DNA of 38,833 nt from Actinobacteria bacterium HGW-Actinobacteria-5 (GTDB lineage Bacteria > Actinomycetota > Actinomycetes > Propionibacteriales > Propionibacteriaceae). The stretch spans positions 1 through 38,833 of the forward strand of contig PHEV01000011.1 of assembly GCA_002843035.1 (NCBI GenBank), in the 5' to 3' direction. The translations under genes and the position numbers were made by a program. Positions 30,935-38,596 of this stretch are shown in pieces (position 1 is the stretch's first letter; the number at the start of each line of letters is the position of its first letter). Under the pieces are notes generated by a model. It saw only the letters and a program-made list of their open reading frames with translations. It had not been told where the DNA came from and did not search any database.

Positions 30935-31915
30935 GTGGTGGTCGACTACATCGATACCCACCGCGACCGGGTCGTGAAGGGCCGCCCGCTCGGGGTCGAG
31001 CCGATCTGTGAGGTCCTGACCGGGTCAGGAGTCCGGATCGCCCCGAGCACCTACTACGCCGCCCGGAACCGGCAGCAGTCCGCGCGCGCTGTGCGGGACG
31101 CCGAGTTGGTGGAGCACATCAAGACCACCCACAAGGCGAACCTGGGTGTCTATGGGGCGAGGAAGATCCATGCCGTGCTGAACCGCGAGGGCGTCAGCGT
31201 GGCGCGTTGTACGGTCGAGCGGCTGATGAGGGCTGAGGGGCTGCGTGGGATACCACGGGAGAAGACCCGCAGGACCACCTTCGGCGACAGCGCCGAGACC
31301 GAGCGGCCCGAGGACCTGGTGAAGCGCAAGTTCATCGCGACCGGACCCAACCAGCTGTGGGTGGCCGATCTGACCTATGTACGAACCCATGCCGGCTGGA
31401 CCTACGTGGCGTTCGTCCTCGATGTGTTCTCCCGGATGGTCGTGGGCTGGCAGGTCTCCACCAGCCTGCGCACCGACCTGGCCCTCGACGCCCTCGACAT
31501 GGGCCTTTGGGCCCGCGGCCGGGCCGGCCACGACGTCACCGGCCTCATCCACCACAGCGATCGAGGAGTGCAATATCGAGCAATTCGCTACACCGAGCGG
31601 CTCGCCGAAGCCGACGCCGTCGCCTCGGTCGGCTCCAAGGGCGACAGCTACGACAACGCCATGGCCGAAGCGCTGAACTCGCTGTTCAAAGCCGAGTGCA
31701 TCCGCAACCCAATCACGCGGCCCGCCGGCGGCTGGAAGAACGTGACCGAGGTCGAGATCGCCGTCGCCGAATACATCGACTGGTACAACCACCGCCGTCT
31801 CCACGGCGAACTCGGACTCCTACCACCAGCCGAATACGAGGCGACCTACTGGGCATCCCAGCCCAGCCACCACTACCGTAAGAACCCGGTCCTCACCGAG
31901 GCCGGAACCAGATAA
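30935..31915 (+). CDS. IS3-family transposase OrfB
   Basis: 326 residues from the first good GTG. It contains the HTH_21-like GVYGARKIHAVLNREGVSVA and the rve integrase core with Asp145 (LWVADLTYVRT), Asp209 (LIHHSDRGVQY) and Glu245 (SYDNAMAEALNSLFKAE): the DD(35)E spacing of IS3 elements. The end YIDWYNHRRLHGELGLLPP is intact. The frame is open upstream into the end of orfA and is in -1 phase to the restored orfA frame, so the full transposase would be an OrfAB frameshift fusion. orfB itself shows no damage. Confidence 0.92.
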   Translation: MVVDYIDTHRDRVVKGRPLGVEPICEVLTGSGVRIAPSTYYAARNRQQSARAVRDAELVEHIKTTHKANLGVYGARKIHAVLNREGVSVARCTVERLMRAEGLRGIPREKTRRTTFGDSAETERPEDLVKRKFIATGPNQLWVADLTYVRTHAGWTYVAFVLDVFSRMVVGWQVSTSLRTDLALDALDMGLWARGRAGHDVTGLIHHSDRGVQYRAIRYTERLAEADAVASVGSKGDSYDNAMAEALNSLFKAECIRNPITRPAGGWKNVTEVEIAVAEYIDWYNHRRLHGELGLLPPAEYEATYWASQPSHHYRKNPVLTEAGTR

Positions 31916-31917
31916 CC

Positions 31918-31945
31918 GAGCCTCCACTAAAGCCGGGGCGATTCA
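31918..31945 (-). repeat. IS3-family right inverted repeat
   Basis: Minus strand begins TGAATCGCCCCGGCTTTAG and ends TGGAGGCTC, matching the left end at 30544-30571. Confidence 0.85.
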
Positions 31946-32064
31946 CCTCGAACGGCTCCGTCCGATTCCCGGTGTAGCTGGCATCTGAACCGCCGGGTCG
32001 TAACGGCAGCTCGTGCTGACACCGATCCCGACGGTGTCGCTACCGAGAGAAAGCCGCCCGGAAC

Positions 32065-32475
32065 TCAGGAACCCAGCTGGCCAGCCAGGGTGATCAACCG
32101 CATGGCGAGCACGACGAGGAAGGTCCACAGGAGATACATCCAGACAGACCACTTGGCCGGGCGGGACCGTGCGATGAAGCCGGTAGCAACAGCAGCGAGA
32201 ACCGGGCCGGGGGTAAGCGAGCCGATCATGTACGGCAGATCAGCTCGCCCCTGAGACAAGGCGATGGTCACGAGGACGGAGAGAAGCCACCAAACGCCAG
32301 CAGCGAGAAACGCAAGCCTGAAGGGACGGGGGTTGGACCGCTCGCTCACCCACAGCGTCCAGCCCGCGGGTGGCGGCCCCCACGCTGGGTCGGGCTGCCA
32401 GCCCGGGGGCGGCGTCCAGCCCAGGGGCGGCGTGGGCCAGTTGGGTGGCGGGTTGTAGCGGGGCTGCGATGCCAT
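32065..32475 (-). CDS. Pro/Trp-rich small membrane protein
   Basis: 136 residues. The N-terminal third is made of Pro-Trp repeats (PPPNWPTPPLGW, PPPGWQPDPAWGPPPAGW) as in many actinobacterial envelope proteins; then come about three membrane helices (RLAFLAAGVWWLLSVLVTIAL, GPVLAAVATGFIA, WMYLLWTFLVVLAM). I do not recognise a function. ATG 32475 is used; GAGACT ends 6 nt before it, a weak leaderless-type -10. It lies just right of the IS element. Confidence 0.65.
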   Translation of the reverse strand: MASQPRYNPPPNWPTPPLGWTPPPGWQPDPAWGPPPAGWTLWVSERSNPRPFRLAFLAAGVWWLLSVLVTIALSQGRADLPYMIGSLTPGPVLAAVATGFIARSRPAKWSVWMYLLWTFLVVLAMRLITLAGQLGS

Positions 32476-32663
32476 GTCAGCAGTCTCGCAGGCCGCCGCT
32501 TCCGCCACTGAGGTTGACCCGAGTTCCGGACTCCAGCAAACCCGGGACGCTTCATTCAGCGCTGGGGGCCCTTTGTCTCTTGGGGGAGACGGTCATTCAG
32601 CCTTGGTTATCAGCCACGACTCGGGCCACACAGGCTCCCACTTCGGCGGCCCCCCCGCGAGAT

Positions 32664-33167
32664 TCAGGTGGGCTTGGGCTCCCAGTACTTGTCACCGTCG
32701 GCTTCGATCAGCTTCTGCAGAACTTCCACGACAGTCGTTCCAGCCGCGAACCAGTCACGGCGCGAGTCAAGGGGTAGCGCAATTAGGTACCGGCGCTCCC
32801 CGATAGATGAGGGCGCATATACGAGAAGCTCCGAGTCGCCCAGGAACTCTCCTAGAACAACATCATCGGCGACCATGTCTTCGGGCCGCCTCGAGCGCTC
32901 GGCTTCGGTCCGAATGGCACTGTCGGATGGGCTCAAGAGATGCAATCCCCACTGCCCATAGTCTGTGTCCTCAAATAGCCATGCCTCGCGAGCCGCCGAC
33001 CAGAGTGATCTGAGTTCCTCCGAGCTGAGTGCACCGACGGGGGCCTCGGTGATCTCGTCATCGCTCGCCCCCGGGCCAATACGACAGCTGAGCTTGAGCG
33101 GGTTGTCGCTGCCGAGTGGCTGCTCCCAGTTCTCCAGAACCGCGAGAAGGTCAGCTAGTTTCGACAT
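32664..33167 (-). CDS. SUKH (SMI1/KNR4) family immunity protein
   Basis: 167 residues. The pattern matches SUKH immunity proteins: GASDDEITEAPVGALSSEELRSLW then AREAWLFEDTDYGQWGLHLLSP, VLGEFLGDSELLVYAP, the strand RRYLIALPLDSRRDWFAAG and the end LIEADGDKYWEP, quoted by key residues. SUKH proteins neutralise nuclease-type polymorphic toxins in the cytoplasm. The start ATG overlaps the stop of the HNH toxin tip (TGATG), the classical toxin-immunity arrangement. An in-frame extension to 33185 lacks a better signal. Confidence 0.85.
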   Translation of the reverse strand: MSKLADLLAVLENWEQPLGSDNPLKLSCRIGPGASDDEITEAPVGALSSEELRSLWSAAREAWLFEDTDYGQWGLHLLSPSDSAIRTEAERSRRPEDMVADDVVLGEFLGDSELLVYAPSSIGERRYLIALPLDSRRDWFAAGTTVVEVLQKLIEADGDKYWEPKPT

Positions 33168-33448
33168 CAGTAGTCCCTCCACCACGAGTTGAACTCCGCT
33201 TGGTGCACGTCTCGCGGAACCGGTACCAAGTTATCGAAGTCGTTCGTGCCACCGTACTCGCGAGGACGGATGTGGTGTATGTCGTACCCCGACCATCCGC
33301 CTTCCGGAGTGGAGTAGCCCCGGTCGTACCATTCCTTGATGTACGCGCCTCGTTCCTTGCCGCCCCACACGACCCGCTGGGATGTCGGCACCTTCGTTAG
33401 GCCTTCCCCCGGGTAGGGGATCGACGTGTCGGTCCTAGGGTCGATCAC
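33167..33448 (-). CDS. HNH nuclease toxin C-terminal domain (toxin tip)
   Basis: 93 residues from GTG 33448 to the stop. The sequence is the C-terminal nuclease domain of a polymorphic toxin: PYPGEGLTKVPTSQRV, KERGAYIKEWYDRGYSTPEG, then the HNH core YDIHHIRPREYGGTNDFDNL (His58, His59, Asn73) and VPRDVHQAEFNSWWRDY (His82). The frame is open about 58 codons upstream without a likely start, and the protein lacks any secretion or delivery domain. I read it as an orphan tip left after truncation, still coupled to its immunity gene. Whether it is translated alone is uncertain. Confidence 0.75.
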   Translation of the reverse strand: MIDPRTDTSIPYPGEGLTKVPTSQRVVWGGKERGAYIKEWYDRGYSTPEGGWSGYDIHHIRPREYGGTNDFDNLVPVPRDVHQAEFNSWWRDY

Positions 33449-33545
33449 GTCGGGGTACGCACGACCCGCTCGGTTGAGGCGTGGCGCAGCGTCTATGACA
33501 CTGACGACTTTGGGGGTAATGGATCGAACGTCTCCTGCGGATGCG

Positions 33546-33686
33546 GCCCTGGATGTCGTTGACGGTGGTGGTCGGGGTGCCGCCGGATGGTGGGGTGACC
33601 GCGACCCGGTCCCCGCCGTAGCTTTCTACCCATTCGCGGCATGACACGGCGACTTGCGCCTGTTGAGGGCTCACGCGTACTGGAGG
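33546..33686 (-). pseudogene. Frameshifted remnant of the toxin upstream region
   Basis: In another minus-strand frame, a protein-like stretch PVRVSPQQAQVAVSCREWV, ESYGGDRVAVTPPSGG and TPTTTVNDIQG points straight into the HNH toxin tip, which is open in the neighbouring frame from about 33620 down (SITPKVVSVIDAAPRLNRAG). One small indel between about 33530 and 33546 would join them. No more of the toxin is visible beyond about 33700, where a plus-strand gene begins. Confidence 0.4.
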
Positions 33687-33705
33687 CTGTCGACGGTCCG
33701 GAATC

Positions 33706-34272
33706 ATGGCGATCGTGAACCACGGGGAGCAGCGCGGACGGGTTGTGCTGCGCGCGCCGGGGCTCGGCCTGGTTTGGTGTGGACTGCTTGTCCTGGTGAT
33801 CCCAGCCGGATGGCTGTACGTGCTGGCGTTCGACTGGAACCCCGTGTGGTTCTGGGCGTCGGTGCCCGGAACGGTCCTGGTCGGAGCGGCGATTCTGCGC
33901 CGCCGGGTGATCGTGGACGACGACCGTGTCGTCATTCAGGACGCTCTCCGGCGTCGAGAGCGATCGATCCACGACGTGGTGCAGGTCGATCTGGTCGCCT
34001 ATGACGGATTCTGGGGGTGGAGCGAATCTCCGCTGGCGGACTTACTCAACCCGTTCGCCTATCTGGATTCTCCGCTGCTGGTGCTTGTCGCGGACGAAGT
34101 CGGGGAAGAGATTGAACTCCGTGGGTTGGCTGGCACCAACCGAAGTGCTGGACGCCGCGCCCACGAGTTGTTGGGTGCGATTCGTGCCGGTGGCGGCCGC
34201 GGCGCGGAGGCAGGTACAGGGCTTCTCTTCCTCTCAACCGACACAGGACAACAACCCCCTGACGACGGCTGA
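33706..34272 (+). CDS. PH-like small membrane protein
   Basis: 188 residues. Two adjacent membrane helices near the N-terminus (GLVWCGLLVLVIPAGWLYVL and WFWASVPGTVLVGAAIL) are followed by RRRVIVDDDRVVIQDALRR and a beta-rich domain, an arrangement seen in bacterial PH-domain (DUF304-like) proteins. The C-terminus is Gly/Ala-rich and low complexity. Function unknown. The gene is divergent from the truncated toxin remnant and may have replaced its upstream part. Confidence 0.65.
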   Translation: MAIVNHGEQRGRVVLRAPGLGLVWCGLLVLVIPAGWLYVLAFDWNPVWFWASVPGTVLVGAAILRRRVIVDDDRVVIQDALRRRERSIHDVVQVDLVAYDGFWGWSESPLADLLNPFAYLDSPLLVLVADEVGEEIELRGLAGTNRSAGRRAHELLGAIRAGGGRGAEAGTGLLFLSTDTGQQPPDDG

Positions 34273-34294
34273 GTCAACACCCGATAACCAGCAT

Positions 34295-34332
34295 GATCAA
34301 CCGCGCCGGGTGCGGCAGAAGGGGGCGTTTTG
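34295..34332. repeat. Dispersed island repeat, copy A
   Basis: GATCAACCGCGCCGGG then TGCGGCAGAAGGGGGCG and GTTTTGG. Lies just after the PH-like gene. See copy B for the best match (about 27 of 38 positions by eye). Confidence 0.5.
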
Positions 34333-34349
34333 GCATCCGCCGCGGCCAG

Positions 34350-34619
34350 CTACTCAACCACTCCTAGCTCGGTAAGGACCGGAAGAAGGATTCTTCGGGC
34401 TTCCTCGGGTTGGCGCTCGGTTTCGGTCGCGTAGAAGGCGTACTCCAGATCACCTGCTGCTTGCGCCAAGGCGTCAGGCAGGACGTCATTGGCGTGGTCC
34501 AGAGCGGTGGACGCCTGTTCTGCCAACCTCGCCAGGTCGAGCATCGTCGCGGTACCCCTGAGGAACTCGACCCAGGCCTCCAGAAGGGGCCGACAAACTC
34601 GCTCGGCATGCTCATCCAC
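34350..34619 (-). CDS. Small helical protein of unknown function
   Basis: 89 residues from GTG 34619: DEHAERVCRPLLEAWVEFLR, TATMLDLARLAEQAS, ALAQAAGDLEYAFYATE, ending ILLPVLTELGVVE. It looks like an all-helical, acidic protein such as an orphan immunity protein, but I do not recognise a family. The open frame extends to 34946, but the upstream part has no protein-like character. TAAGGT lies 5 nt before GTG 34619 and AAGG 6 nt, so either a leaderless or a weak Shine-Dalgarno start is possible. Confidence 0.55.
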   Translation of the reverse strand: MDEHAERVCRPLLEAWVEFLRGTATMLDLARLAEQASTALDHANDVLPDALAQAAGDLEYAFYATETERQPEEARRILLPVLTELGVVE

Positions 34620-34851
34620 ACTGGGCACCTTATGTTGAAGCGAACCGGCGCAGACGCCACCGCAGGAATCGCACCGGTCAGCGGCAGCTCGTTGAGCTTC
34701 GGGCGTACCCGGATCGTGCGCCGCTCGTGACGGTCGAGACATTGATCGGCTTGACCCGGGCCGGCGCTCGGCCGTGCCAAGATCAGTGCGTGCGTCGCCT
34801 GCTGCTCTTTGCAGTTGAAGCAGGAAGCTGTGCGCCAGGATCAATCTCTCG

Positions 34852-35274
34852 TTGGTGGGTGTGGTCGAGTTGAGAGCGCTGTTGAAGTTCGTCCTCACGG
34901 GTCTGATCGTGCTTGGCCTGGTTGCGGGCATCCTTATCTGGGTCAAGTACTGGCGGCTCTGGCAACTCGAGGCAGATGAAATGGCCGCATGGCGACCGAC
35001 TCAAGAGCACGCGGAGACCCGCTACTTCGACGGAATTCCGTTGATTCCGATTGCGGCGTCGAGCGAGACGGCCAATCTCGATCGGTATCTCGAGTTTACG
35101 GCCATCGAGGATGCCGCTCTCGCTGAGAACGAAGCGAACGACGCCGCGCTTCGTGTCGGCTGGATCGCATCTGATCGGAGAGGCTCCTACAGCAGGGAGA
35201 TAGGCCACGGCATCCTTGCGGTGCTGACGATCCACCGGATCGACTCACGGCTCTCACTCTCGTTCGTCGGATAG
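34852..35274 (+). CDS. Single-pass membrane protein of unknown function
   Basis: Up to 140 residues. One N-terminal membrane helix (FVLTGLIVLGLVAGILIWV) and a soluble, acidic domain (LEFTAIEDAALAENEANDAA, RVGWIASDRRGSYSREIG). No family recognised. The start is uncertain: TTG 34852, GTG 34855 and GTG 34861 are all in frame, and none has a clear Shine-Dalgarno. Confidence 0.55.
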   Translation: MVGVVELRALLKFVLTGLIVLGLVAGILIWVKYWRLWQLEADEMAAWRPTQEHAETRYFDGIPLIPIAASSETANLDRYLEFTAIEDAALAENEANDAALRVGWIASDRRGSYSREIGHGILAVLTIHRIDSRLSLSFVG

Positions 35275-35500
35275 GTCTCCGGTTGCAGCCAGAAGCGCAG
35301 TCGGGAATGCTCGGCCGCCGGAACCGAGTTCGAAAACCTATCGACAGCGGTCACCGCGCCCGCGCGGCGAAGAGAACCGACCTCCGCTGCTTATCGGCCC
35401 CAACACCGCCCCCCGAACTCTGTCCCAGCCACAAGATCGACCGAGCACTGCCCCACGGCCGCCCGTCCCCCGAAACGAACCCAACGTGCGCAGATCGGCA

Positions 35501-35540
35501 CGATCGACCGCGCTGGTTGCGGCATGTCAGTGCGTTTCGG
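35501..35540. repeat. Dispersed island repeat, copy B
   Basis: CGATCGACCGCGCTGGT, TGCGGCATGTCAGTGCG, TTTCGG. Located at the 3' side of the minus-strand gene at 35541, in a gene-free gap of about 270 nt (35275-35540) in which nothing else is visible. Confidence 0.5.
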
Positions 35541-35930
35541 TCAGGTCGGCTTCAAGCCATACTTCTCAAGGATGAACCGCCAGAACAAGGGCAGCACCTC
35601 GGCGGTAGACCGGGTGAGCTCCTCCTTCAACCCGCTGGTCGCGAACTGTTCGATTCTCACTTCACCCGATCGCGGAGGGTTCATCGACACCGAGGACCTA
35701 ACGACGATTACGTCCAAAGGGGGCTCGCCAGGAGGGGCTGTAGTAATCACCAGATCCCACATGGAGGTCGTCGCGGCAAGCTGGTCTTGCATCTGGTTCT
35801 GGATTACTGACTCGATGATCGACACGAGCGGGGCGAGCGCTGGCAAGTTCTCGGCGGCACTTCGATACTCGTCGAGGAGGTCAGTCCATTCTCGTTTGAC
35901 GATCGGGTACTGCCAGCCGCCGAGATTCAT
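35541..35930 (-). CDS. Conserved-looking protein of unknown function
   Basis: 129 residues: MNLGGWQYPIVKREWTDLL, then YRSAAENLPALAPLVSIIES, DLVITTAPPGEPPLDVIVVR and LTRSTAEVLPLFWRFILEKYGL. No signal peptide or membrane helix; mixed alpha/beta character typical of immunity-type or cytoplasmic orphan proteins. I do not recognise the family. CATAGT ends 6 nt before ATG 35930, again a leaderless-type arrangement. Confidence 0.6.
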   Translation of the reverse strand: MNLGGWQYPIVKREWTDLLDEYRSAAENLPALAPLVSIIESVIQNQMQDQLAATTSMWDLVITTAPPGEPPLDVIVVRSSVSMNPPRSGEVRIEQFATSGLKEELTRSTAEVLPLFWRFILEKYGLKPT

Positions 35931-36004
35931 GGCAGCACTATGTCATCCAGCAGCGCGGGCGGACCCGCCGGACCGGAGCCCCGACCGAACCCAATCAGCT
36001 CAAT

Positions 36005-36035
36005 CGTCCGCGCGCCGTGCGGCCAGATCCGGACG
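36005..36035. repeat. Dispersed island repeat, copy F
   Basis: TCGTCCGCGCGCCG then TGCGGCCAGATCCGGACG. Most like copy E, with one extra C. Confidence 0.4.
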
Positions 36036-36137
36036 CACGAAACGTCTGCGCGGTGTAGTTGTCAGAGGCGAGCACTACCTTCTCGTCATCCGGCAAGAGA
36101 AGAGGAACCTAGGGCCGGCGAACCGAAAGGACTGAGG

Positions 36138-36335
36138 ATGGATCTTGATCTCGGACTTGAGTGCCCAGAGTGCGGCGCTGCCGTTAAGGCAACGCTTCAG
36201 GACGTGGCAAGGCAGCGCACCGTGAGGTGCAGTCGGGGACACAGCATCGCGCTGGAGGACGAAGGTGGGGGTGCTCGCCGGGCTCAGAGCTCCTTGGACG
36301 GTTTGGATCGAGCGCTGAATCGTTTGGGGCGCTAA
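36138..36335 (+). CDS. Small zinc-ribbon-like protein
   Basis: 65 residues. An N-terminal LECPECGAAV (Cys-x2-Cys) and a second cluster TVRCSRGHSIALED (Cys, His) make a plausible zinc ribbon; the C-terminus SSLDGLDRALNRLGR is a short amphipathic helix. Such small ribbons are frequent orphans in toxin islands; the role is unknown. ATG 36138 has AAAGGACTGAGG upstream. Confidence 0.7.
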   Translation: MDLDLGLECPECGAAVKATLQDVARQRTVRCSRGHSIALEDEGGGARRAQSSLDGLDRALNRLGR

Positions 36336-36429
36336 CCAGCCGAGGACGCGATGATGCACGTTGCTGAGCGCGCGGGCTCAACCGCTCGAGCATCTATCCC
36401 GTTCGGCGGTCTCGGAGGACCATGTCACC

Positions 36430-36888
36430 ATGAGTGCGAGTCGGGCCATCTCGCGGTGCGCAGCCTGCGAGGTCGAGAGGATCGGACCGGGTATCGGCGA
36501 CTGGCCAGGAGAACGCACCCCCTGCGCCAACGACGGATGCGGGGCATTGGCGCTCAACGTGGAGGTGATCATCAACGATGATGCCGGCGCCCGCGACCTG
36601 CTTTGCGTGAAATGGAAAGAGTCATCGCGAGGATCGCGAAAGGGCCGAAGGGCCGACGTCGTCACCGGTTCCGAGTACTACCGCCGAGACGATGTCTGGC
36701 ACCGCGTGGAGCGGACGCTCAACTACGCGGACGATTCATACGACGAAGTGATCTTCGATGAGGTCACTGGGATCGTTGTTCATGAGTGTCACGAGCGCCT
36801 GTCAGAGCATGTCGGGCACGGCAGTGCAGTACGCCCGCGTGTCGCGCCTGACGCCCGGGTGGGCGACACCGGCGCCAGCCGAGCGTGA
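36430..36888 (+). CDS. Cys-rich protein of unknown function
   Basis: 152 residues from ATG 36430. N-terminal zinc-ribbon-like region RCAACEVERIGPGIGDW and PCANDGCGALAL, then WKESSRGSRKGRRADVVTGS, YYRRDDVWHRVERTLNYAD and FDEVTGIVVHECHERLSEH, a pattern I have seen only as hypothetical proteins in actinobacterial accessory regions. The frame is open to 36361, but the GGAGG about 11 nt upstream and the protein character favour this start. It follows the small zinc-ribbon gene by 94 nt. Confidence 0.6.
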   Translation: MSASRAISRCAACEVERIGPGIGDWPGERTPCANDGCGALALNVEVIINDDAGARDLLCVKWKESSRGSRKGRRADVVTGSEYYRRDDVWHRVERTLNYADDSYDEVIFDEVTGIVVHECHERLSEHVGHGSAVRPRVAPDARVGDTGASRA

Positions 36889-36931
36889 TTCACGAGGTCG
36901 AGAGGAGGCGTGCGGCCTTCGGCAAAGGTTG

Positions 36932-36968
36932 TCGAGCGTTCTTGATCGGCGGCAGTCATTGCGTTTCG
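36932..36968. repeat. Dispersed island repeat, copy C
   Basis: TCGAGCGTTCTTGATCGG, CGGCAGTCATTGCGTTTCG. Pairs well with copy B over its 3' half (TGCGTTTCG shared). It lies upstream of the gene at 37012. Confidence 0.45.
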
Positions 36969-37011
36969 TCCGTCCTCCTCAGTGCGACGAGCGATCGGCC
37001 AGACTAGGGGC

Positions 37012-37722
37012 ATGACAGTGGCTGCTCGCGTGGTCATCGAGTTGCTCCCGGCCGACCGGGGCGGGCTCGGGAAGCCTCAGCCTTCCGGCACGCGGTCACT
37101 CCCATACAGGTTCGACCTAGACGGGGAGGTGACCACGCACGGTGCTTTCCTCGACCTAGACGACGAATGCCCGGTCGCCCCGGGCACCGGCCCGGTCGGT
37201 GGCGTGCTCACTCTCTGGGCAGAAACCGCAAACCGCATCAGTGTCGGTGACCAGTTCGACATCGTCTACCCCACGCGGCTCGTGGGGCACGGCCACGTCG
37301 AGAGCCTCTCCACCTCGTCGAAGGCCGCGGGTGCCACCTACGAGCGATTCGCGGACCTGAGTCGTGTACTGCTGGAGGACTCGTGGGTCACCGACCTCGC
37401 GCCCAGCGAGAGTGTGATCGCGTTCCGCCTGAGCGTTGCGCTGCTCCCTGGGCACACGATGTACACCGAGCCGGAACCGGGCGAGCTGCATTGCTACAGG
37501 ACGGGCTGGTTGAGCGTCGCGGGCACCGCGCCGGTGACCGTTGCCCTGACAGGTGCGCCACCGGCAGCCGGCGCGAGCGGAACGAGCGACCTCGGTCATA
37601 TCGACCGGTTCGAAGAGACTGAACCCGGTGTTTGGGAACTCGAGGGAGACTGGGGCACGGCAACCATTCGCGCGCCCCACGTAACACTGACCCTCCAACC
37701 GGCCGTCAGCCCGGAGTTCTAG
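37012..37722 (+). CDS. Protein with an EF-Tu-C-like barrel domain
   Basis: 236 residues. The N-terminal half RVVIELLPADRGGLGKPQPSG, TRSLPYRFDLDG, and the strand VGDQFDIVYPTRLVGHGHVE resemble the C-terminal beta-barrel of elongation factor Tu (compare AEVxxLxxEEGGRxxP in EF-Tu). No GTPase domain is present. The C-terminal half (GELHCYRTGWLSVAGTAPVT, VWELEGDWGTATIRAPHVTL) is a second beta-rich domain I do not recognise. CAGACT ends 6 nt before ATG 37012. Such barrels turn up in immunity or toxin-target mimic proteins, which is inference here. Confidence 0.65.
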   Translation: MTVAARVVIELLPADRGGLGKPQPSGTRSLPYRFDLDGEVTTHGAFLDLDDECPVAPGTGPVGGVLTLWAETANRISVGDQFDIVYPTRLVGHGHVESLSTSSKAAGATYERFADLSRVLLEDSWVTDLAPSESVIAFRLSVALLPGHTMYTEPEPGELHCYRTGWLSVAGTAPVTVALTGAPPAAGASGTSDLGHIDRFEETEPGVWELEGDWGTATIRAPHVTLTLQPAVSPEF

Positions 37723-37740
37723 CACCGATACAAACGACTG

Positions 37741-37771
37741 GATTCGACCGCTCCGATCGCGGCAGAAGCGG
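37741..37771. repeat. Dispersed island repeat, copy D
   Basis: GATTCGACCGCTCCGAT then CGCGGCAGAAGCGG. It begins 19 nt after the stop of the EF-Tu-C-like gene. Confidence 0.45.
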
Positions 37772-37858
37772 TTGGTTGCGTGCCCGTCGCAGCCCTGGGC
37801 TGCGCACGGGTCCTGAGCCTGTGGGGACGTCGCCAGCGCGCGAAGCTAGCCTCTTCTC

Positions 37859-38557
37859 GTGAGGGTGAAGGCATGGCTAACAGGTCACGAGTTCGACCTT
37901 GCCGTTCTCGCGGAACTGCTTCGAAGCGGACAGGTCCGTGTTAGCAAGGATGATCACGGCTTCTTCCTGTCGTCCGACGAACTGGACACCCTGCAGCCAG
38001 GCATCGAACTCCACGAATCCGCGAGCCGGCTTCTGGCTGTTGCCAATGGACTGGCTCGAGCCACCCATCCAACCTTTCACCCTGTCGGGCTCTCCGGCAG
38101 ATACAGCGACGGTGACCACATCCACTCAGTCGTCGTAGCGGACGCGATGGTGGTTCGATCTCGGATGGAGGCTGCCGGCATCGTGGTGAGGGTAGGAGAC
38201 CATGAGACGCCCACGCAAACCGCGCCTGGAACGGATTGGTCGCTCCTCATGTCGAACCCGAACGTCAAGGAGGCATTGACCATCATGGGGCATGGGCCTC
38301 TCGGCTGGAATGAGCTCTATAAGGTCTTCGAAATCGTCCGAGATGACGCGACCGCTCGGTCCATCACCGAACTTGGCTGGGCTACCCATGCCGAGATCGA
38401 CGCCTTCAGGGCATCGGCGAACCGTCCAGATGTGAGCGGTGCGACTGCAAGACATGCTCGAATGAGTGGGAACCCGCCTCGGCGCCGGATGTCTGACGCC
38501 GAGGCGCGATCCTTCATCGGGCGACTTGTCACCGCCTGGATAGGCGCGAACCAATAG
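37859..38557 (+). CDS. Protein of unknown function
   Basis: 232 residues, no signal peptide. The N-terminal region EFDLAVLAELLRSGQVRVSKDD and FFLSSDELDTLQPG, a middle part RYSDGDHIHSVVVADAMVV, and a helical C-terminal part MSNPNVKEALTIMGHGPLGW, NELYKVFEIVRDD ending SFIGRLVTAWIGANQ. I do not recognise it; it resembles hypothetical proteins of actinobacterial accessory regions. TAGCCT ends 6 nt before GTG 37859, supporting a leaderless start. Confidence 0.65.
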   Translation: MRVKAWLTGHEFDLAVLAELLRSGQVRVSKDDHGFFLSSDELDTLQPGIELHESASRLLAVANGLARATHPTFHPVGLSGRYSDGDHIHSVVVADAMVVRSRMEAAGIVVRVGDHETPTQTAPGTDWSLLMSNPNVKEALTIMGHGPLGWNELYKVFEIVRDDATARSITELGWATHAEIDAFRASANRPDVSGATARHARMSGNPPRRRMSDAEARSFIGRLVTAWIGANQ

Positions 38558-38596
38558 CTCGTCCGCCTCGGCGCCGACAACCAGTCGCTGGCCCGC

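Larger units (their letters stand above)
30544..31945 (+). mobile_element. IS3-family insertion sequence
   Basis: 1402 bp bounded by 28-bp imperfect inverted repeats that begin TGAATCGCCCCGG and end GTGGAGGCTC, with the TG...CA termini of IS3 elements. Inside are orfA (HTH) and orfB (DDE transposase) in the -1 phase relation of the family. No direct target repeat is visible: the left flank ends GAGTAC and the right begins CCTCGA. orfA has lost a base, so the copy is probably immobile on its own. It lies at the junction between core-like genes and the accessory region. Confidence 0.93.

Noticed and set aside
30538-31951. Target-site duplication of the IS3 element
   Set aside because: Flanks GAGTAC and CCTCGA do not match over 3-5 bp in any simple alignment.
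34627-34946. Upstream part of the frame that ends at 34350
   Set aside because: The N-terminal 109 residues look like non-coding translation; the protein-like part begins at GTG 34619.
35283-35810. A 175-residue plus-strand frame
   Set aside because: Overlaps a better minus-strand gene at 35541-35930 and has shadow-like composition.
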